NCBI GenBank assembly: GCA_902800435.1
Contig: CADCEQ010000009.1
Location: 1 to 61,557, forward strand
Reading direction: 5' to 3'
Origin: an uncultured Prevotellaceae bacterium
Lineage (GTDB): Bacteria > Bacteroidota > Bacteroidia > Bacteroidales > Bacteroidaceae
Length of the DNA stretch: 61,557 nt
Shown: positions 57,447-61,557 of the stretch, in pieces
Layout: the number at the start of each line of letters is the position of its first letter
How positions within the stretch are numbered: position 1 is the first letter of the stretch
Made by a program: the position numbers and the translations under genes
Notes under the pieces: generated by a model
The model's database searches: none
What the model was told of the DNA's origin: nothing
The model's input: only the letters and a program-made list of their open reading frames with translations

Positions 57447-59507
57447 ATGAAAACTATCTGCAAACTGACAACACTTGCCACCACCCTACTCCTGTTGTGT
57501 GGTCCAACGACGGCTTCTGCTCAGGAAAAGACGCCTGCCTTCCCGGGTGCCGAGGGCTTCGGCCGATACGTTACTGGCGGACGGGGCGGCAAGGTACTCC
57601 ACGTAAAGAACCTCAAGGACAGCGGCTACCAGTCGCTACGCTGGTGCCTGCAGCAGCAGGGGGCCAAGACCATCGTCTTCGACGTCTCGGGAACCATCCA
57701 CCTGGAGTCGTCGCTCAGCATCCCCTCGAACACCACCATCGCCGGACAGACGGCTCCCGGCGACGGTATCTGCGTGGCCGACTACCCCTGCAACATCAAC
57801 GGCAACAACGTCATCGTGCGCTATATGCGCTTCCGCCTCGGCAACAAGAACGTACTGAAGGACGGTGCTGACGGCTGGGACGGTTTCGGCGGCTTCGACA
57901 AGCAGGACTGGATCATCGACCACTGCTCTGTCTCGTGGTCCATCGATGAGTGTCTCTCCGTGCTCGGCAACAAGAATACCACCGTACAGTGGTGCCTCGT
58001 GGCCCAGAGTCTGGTCAACAGTGGTCACTCCAAGGGTGCCCACGGCTACGGCGGCAACTGGGGCGGCAGCGGGGCCTCGTTCCACCACAACCTCATTGCC
58101 CACCACACCAGCCGCACGCCGCGACTGGGTCCGCGCCCCACTACCCAGCTCGACGAGCGGATGGACATGCGCAACAACGTCATCTACAACTACGGCTCGA
58201 ACGGCTGCTACGGTGGCGAGGGCATGACGGTGAACATCGTGAACAACTACTACAAGCCCGGCCCGGGCTCGCCCACCGACAAGAAGGGCAAGCGCATTGC
58301 CGGCATCGGCATACGCACCAACGAGTATGTCAAGACCTACCCCGCCTACGAACCGGCCCTCCACCTCTGGGGCAAGTACTACGTCACGGGCAATGTCAAC
58401 TCGAAGTACAGCGACGTGACCAGCAGCAACTGGCAGATTGGCATCATCGACCAGGTGGATGGCTCCGGCTGCGACGGCACGTGGACGCAGGCCACTAAGG
58501 ACAGCATCCGTCTCACCGCCCCGATGGACTTCATCTGCACCACCACCCATACTGCACAGCAGGCCTACGAGCGCGTGCTCGACTACGCAGGCTGCTCGCT
58601 CCACCGCGACTCGTTTGATGAGGAGATGGTCAGCGATACCCGTCAGGGGAAAGCCAGCCACACGGGCAAGGGCCTGAGCAGCGGCTTCATCAACTCGCAG
58701 GACGACAACAAGCCCGTGGGTGCCGCCAGCAGCTGGAGCGCATGGCCCACACTGAACAGCATCGAGGCTCCGGCCGACTCTGACGGCGACGGCATGCCCG
58801 ACGACTGGGAGACGGCCAACGGTCTGAACCCGAAGAGTGCCACCGACGGCAATCAGCTCAACGACGAGGGCTACACCAATGTTGAGATCTACCTCAACTC
58901 GCTCGTGGCCGACATCACCGCCCGCCAGTACGATGGCGGCGAGGAGCAGGGCCGGAAGCTGCAGATAGACGAGTCGCAATACAACGAGTACGACATCAGC
59001 GGACAGACCAGCAACGGCGACTGGACGTTTTCAGGCGGCTTCAAGATGAACCAGACGGGCAGTCCCTCCACTGGCTCCGACGCCACCATCAAGTACTCGC
59101 GCGATAAGCAGTACACGCTGACGCTGCCCACTGGCCTGCGCATAGAGGCAGTGACCATTTACGGCTACTGCAACCAGGACGGAGCCACCGCCTACCTCGG
59201 CGAACTGGGCGGCAAGACCTTCGCCTCGACCGACTATGTATTCCCCGCACGCAACGCCTCGCCCAGCCGCGCCACCCACAAAGTGACGTTCGACACGCCC
59301 GTCAGCAGTACGCTGACCTTCACGCCCAAGGGCGACGCCCAGGTTTGCTTCAAGCTGACTCTCCACGTCGCTGCCCCCACTGCCGTGAGTGCCGTCAACG
59401 CCGACCGTCGGCAGGATGCCATCTACAGACTGAACGGACAAAGGACAAGCAATACCAATCAGAAAGGTATCTATATTATAAACGGTAAAAAGACCATCAC
59501 AAGATGA
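57447..59507 (+). CDS. PL1-type pectate lyase (second of two)
   Basis: Start at MKTICKLTTLATTLLLL (686 residues), giving a signal ending ASAQ; the in-frame TTG upstream is inside the promoter. Same family signature as the PL1 at 43791: PAFPGAEGFGRYVTGGRGGKVLHVKNLKDSG, FDVSGTIHL, TIAGQTAPGDGI, IIDHCSVSWSIDE, HSKGAHGYGGNWGG and HHNLIAHHTSRTPR. Then DSDGDGMPDDWETANGLNP, a C-terminal beta domain and the tail YRLNGQR ... KGIYIINGKKTITR. It is more divergent than a recent duplicate, so the two probably prefer different methylation or chain positions. It overlaps GH3 by ATGA. Confidence 0.92.
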   Translation: MKTICKLTTLATTLLLLCGPTTASAQEKTPAFPGAEGFGRYVTGGRGGKVLHVKNLKDSGYQSLRWCLQQQGAKTIVFDVSGTIHLESSLSIPSNTTIAGQTAPGDGICVADYPCNINGNNVIVRYMRFRLGNKNVLKDGADGWDGFGGFDKQDWIIDHCSVSWSIDECLSVLGNKNTTVQWCLVAQSLVNSGHSKGAHGYGGNWGGSGASFHHNLIAHHTSRTPRLGPRPTTQLDERMDMRNNVIYNYGSNGCYGGEGMTVNIVNNYYKPGPGSPTDKKGKRIAGIGIRTNEYVKTYPAYEPALHLWGKYYVTGNVNSKYSDVTSSNWQIGIIDQVDGSGCDGTWTQATKDSIRLTAPMDFICTTTHTAQQAYERVLDYAGCSLHRDSFDEEMVSDTRQGKASHTGKGLSSGFINSQDDNKPVGAASSWSAWPTLNSIEAPADSDGDGMPDDWETANGLNPKSATDGNQLNDEGYTNVEIYLNSLVADITARQYDGGEEQGRKLQIDESQYNEYDISGQTSNGDWTFSGGFKMNQTGSPSTGSDATIKYSRDKQYTLTLPTGLRIEAVTIYGYCNQDGATAYLGELGGKTFASTDYVFPARNASPSRATHKVTFDTPVSSTLTFTPKGDAQVCFKLTLHVAAPTAVSAVNADRRQDAIYRLNGQRTSNTNQKGIYIINGKKTITR

Positions 59508-61557
59508 AACAGACTATCCTAACCCTTCTGGCCTGCCTGGCACTGAGTGCCAACGCCCAGCAACTGCCTTACAAGAACCCGCAGTTGACAGCTGAACAAC
59601 GTGCCGACGACCTGCTCGGCCGACTGACGCTCGAAGAGAAAGTACGGCTGATGATGGACTCATCGCCCGCCATCGAACGCCTCGGCATTCCGCAGTTCCA
59701 ATGGTGGAACGAGGCCCTCCACGGCGTGGGCCGCAACGGCTACGCCACCGTCTTCCCCATCACGATGGGTATGGCTGCATCGTGGGACGACCAGCTGCTC
59801 CACCAAGTGTTCACAGCCGTCAGCGACGAAGCCCGTACCAAGGCACAGCAGGCCAAGCGCTCAGGCAACATCAAGCGCTACCAGAGCCTCTCGTTCTGGA
59901 CGCCGAACATCAACATTTTCCGCGACCCGCGCTGGGGACGCGGACAGGAGACCTACGGCGAAGACCCATATCTGACATCGAAGATGGGACTCGCCGTCGT
60001 CCGTGGTCTGCAGGGTTACTCCTACGACGGAAAGCCGCTCAGCAAGTACAAGAAGCTGCTGGCCTGCGCCAAGCACTTCGCCGTTCACAGCGGGCCGGAG
60101 TGGAACCGCCATACCTTCAACATCGAGGACCTGCCCGAGCGCGACCTCTGGGAAACCTACCTGCCGGCATTCAAGTCGCTGGTGCAGGAGGGCGACGTGG
60201 CCGAGATTATGTGCGCCTACCAGCGCATCGACGGACAGCCCTGCTGTTCGCAGACGCGCTATGAGCAGCAGATACTGCGCGACGAATGGGGCTTCCAAGG
60301 ACTGATTACCAGCGACTGCGGTGCCATCCGCGACTTCCTGCCCCGCTGGCACAACACGGCCAAGGACGGTGCCGAGGCTGCGGCAAAGGCCGTGCTCGCC
60401 GGTACCGACGTGGAGTGCGGCTCGGAGTACCGCAACCTGCCTGAGGCCGTGCGCCGTGGCGACATCAAGGAGGCCGACCTCGACCGCTCGCTGCGCCGCC
60501 TGCTCGTCGCCCGCTTCCAGTTAGGCGACTTCGACAGCGACGACCTCGTCAGCTGGACCAAGATTCCCGAGACGGTCATCGCCTCCAAGGAGCACAAAGA
60601 CCTGGCCTACCGCATGGCCCAGAAGTCCATCGTCCTGCTGAAGAACAACGGCGTGCTCCCCCTGTCCCCCTATGCTGCGACAGAGTCGCAGCCAACAGGG
60701 AAGGTGGTCGTCATGGGGCCTAACGCCAATGACTCCGTGATGATGTGGGGCAACTATTCGGGCTACCCCACCCGCACCATCACCGCCTTGGAAGGCATCC
60801 GCCAGAAACTCTCGTCTGTCAACTATTTCCCCGCTTGTGCCCTGACGCGCAACGAGGTCGTCGAGAGCCGCTTCGGTGAGATAGTATCCCCACTCGGCCC
60901 CAAGGGTATGCAGGCTGCCTACTGGAACAACACTGACCAGAAAGGCATGCCCGTCACCACCGTCACGCTGGCACAGCCCATCCAGCTGAGCAACGGCGGC
61001 AACACCGTCTTTGCCCCCGGCGTGAACCTCGAGAACTTCTCTGCACGTCTCGACGGCACATTCATCCCCACCCGCGACGAGACCGTCGTCTTCAACATCA
61101 ACGGCGACGACAAGCTGCGCCTCCTCGTCAACGGCGACACGCTGGCCAACATCTGGAACGTGCGCCACCGTATCCAAGGCGGCAAGAAAGAACTCGCCGT
61201 CAAAGCCGGCGTACACTACCGCATACAGATAGACTTTGTACAGGAGACGGGCTACGGCGCTCTGAACTTCGACATCCAGACCCGCGTAACCCCTACCCGC
61301 GAGCAACTGCTGACACAGGTTGGCAATGCTGAGACGGTCATCTTCGTCGGCGGCATATCTCCCTCACTCGAGGGCGAGGAGATGCGCGTCAGCGAGCCCG
61401 GCTTCAAGGGCGGCGACCGCACCAGCATCGAACTGCCTCAGGCTCAGCGCGACGTTCTGCGCATGCTCCACGAGGCCGGCAAGAAGGTGGTCTTCGTCAA
61501 CTGCTCCGGTGGTGCCATGGGCCTGGTGCCTGAGTTGGAGTCGTGCGACGCCATCCT
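59504..61557 (+). CDS. GH3 beta-glycosidase with PA14 insert, cut by the window end
   Basis: At least 684 residues are visible and the frame stays open to the end. Signal peptide ends SANAQ. GH3 motifs: WWNEALHGVGRNG, TPNINIFRDPRWGRGQETYGEDP, AKHFAVHSGPE (Lys-His) and the nucleophile Asp in LITSDCGAI. The C-terminal GH3 domain begins around VLLKNNGVLPLSP. A PA14-type beta-sandwich is inserted around 460-590 (LDGTFIPTRDETVVFNINGDDKLRLLVNG), followed by FVGGISPSLEGEEM. GH3-PA14 enzymes are usually beta-xylosidases or beta-glucosidases. The ATGA overlap with the pectate lyase ties it to the pectin locus, so its natural substrate may be xylogalacturonan or another pectic side chain. An inserted palindrome lies at 60672-60691. 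Confidence 0.93.
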   Translation, partial: MKQTILTLLACLALSANAQQLPYKNPQLTAEQRADDLLGRLTLEEKVRLMMDSSPAIERLGIPQFQWWNEALHGVGRNGYATVFPITMGMAASWDDQLLHQVFTAVSDEARTKAQQAKRSGNIKRYQSLSFWTPNINIFRDPRWGRGQETYGEDPYLTSKMGLAVVRGLQGYSYDGKPLSKYKKLLACAKHFAVHSGPEWNRHTFNIEDLPERDLWETYLPAFKSLVQEGDVAEIMCAYQRIDGQPCCSQTRYEQQILRDEWGFQGLITSDCGAIRDFLPRWHNTAKDGAEAAAKAVLAGTDVECGSEYRNLPEAVRRGDIKEADLDRSLRRLLVARFQLGDFDSDDLVSWTKIPETVIASKEHKDLAYRMAQKSIVLLKNNGVLPLSPYAATESQPTGKVVVMGPNANDSVMMWGNYSGYPTRTITALEGIRQKLSSVNYFPACALTRNEVVESRFGEIVSPLGPKGMQAAYWNNTDQKGMPVTTVTLAQPIQLSNGGNTVFAPGVNLENFSARLDGTFIPTRDETVVFNINGDDKLRLLVNGDTLANIWNVRHRIQGGKKELAVKAGVHYRIQIDFVQETGYGALNFDIQTRVTPTREQLLTQVGNAETVIFVGGISPSLEGEEMRVSEPGFKGGDRTSIELPQAQRDVLRMLHEAGKKVVFVNCSGGAMGLVPELESCDAI
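60655..60693 (+). repeat. shared string plus palindrome inside GH3
   Basis: CTCCCCCTGTCCCCCTATGCTGC nearly matches 43404-43425 in the GH28 fusion gene. It is followed here by the inverted repeat GCTGCGAC-AGA-GTCGCAGC. The string is read in a different frame in the two genes. Confidence 0.75.

Noticed and set aside
43791..59507. The two PL1 genes as a recent tandem duplication around susC/D
   Set aside because: Motifs align but most of the sequence between them differs, and the C-terminal domains and linkers are different, so they are older paralogues.

Overview
This window reads as part of a Bacteroidota chromosome, most likely a gut or rumen member of Prevotellaceae. The evidence is the Bacteroidota promoter signature (TAnnTTTG, often with an upstream TTG/TTTG about 19-20 nt away), a SusC/SusD pair, many secreted glycan-active enzymes, a trp operon in the order trpB-E-G-D-C-F-A, and a recurring short C-terminal tail (Y-x-L-x-G ... 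KG-x-Y-I-x-NGKK). Coding DNA is fairly GC-rich with strong C/G third-position bias. This bias produces many long but meaningless antisense open frames, which I left out. No tRNA, rRNA, CRISPR, transposase or phage gene was found.

Layout. 1-950: an inverted pair of hairpin repeats around G-rich repeats, running into the end of a small lipoprotein gene. 1.0-24 kb: a xylan/hemicellulose 'debranching' region with GH51, GH2, GH95, GH43 and GH8 glycosidases. It also holds seven esterase genes carrying eight esterase domains: a double-domain esterase and its single-domain paralogue, two CE1/PHB-depolymerase-like proteins, two type-B carboxylesterases, and a CE15 glucuronoyl esterase. No SusC/D pair and no regulator is seen there. 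24-32.3 kb: an operon with a Tat-exported aldo/keto reductase, a 1733-residue CotH protein and a beta-helix carbohydrate-binding protein with a C-terminal dockerin. 32.3-38.9 kb: the complete trp operon, preceded by a leader peptide with three consecutive Trp codons and a strong hairpin, which looks like a classical attenuator. 39-61.6 kb: a pectin utilisation locus. It contains a three-part GH28-GH105-(unclassified six-hairpin glycosidase) fusion, two PL1 pectate lyases, SusC, SusD, a DUF4957/DUF5123-type surface lipoprotein, a small lipoprotein, a large secreted protein of unknown role, and a GH3 with a PA14 insert cut by the window end.

How the genes fit together. In the pectin locus, the PL1 lyases and GH28 would cut homogalacturonan, SusC/D and the DUF5123 lipoprotein would bind and import oligomers, and GH105 plus the third fused domain would trim unsaturated ends and side groups. 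In the xylan region, GH8 would act on xylo-oligomers while GH51, GH43, GH95, GH2 and the esterases strip arabinose, galactose/fucose, acyl and glucuronoyl decorations.

Non-coding structure is unusually rich. There are helically phased GGCGGGTT-type repeats upstream of two different glycan promoters, a perfect 14-bp LacI/PurR-type operator, and a 35-bp-arm perfect palindrome upstream of susC. A/G-rich tandem arrays begin inside the last codons of two genes. Tandem-repeat DNA encodes the linker in front of the C-terminal tail in four genes. Small palindromes sit inside coding sequences (trpE, the GH28 fusion, GH3).
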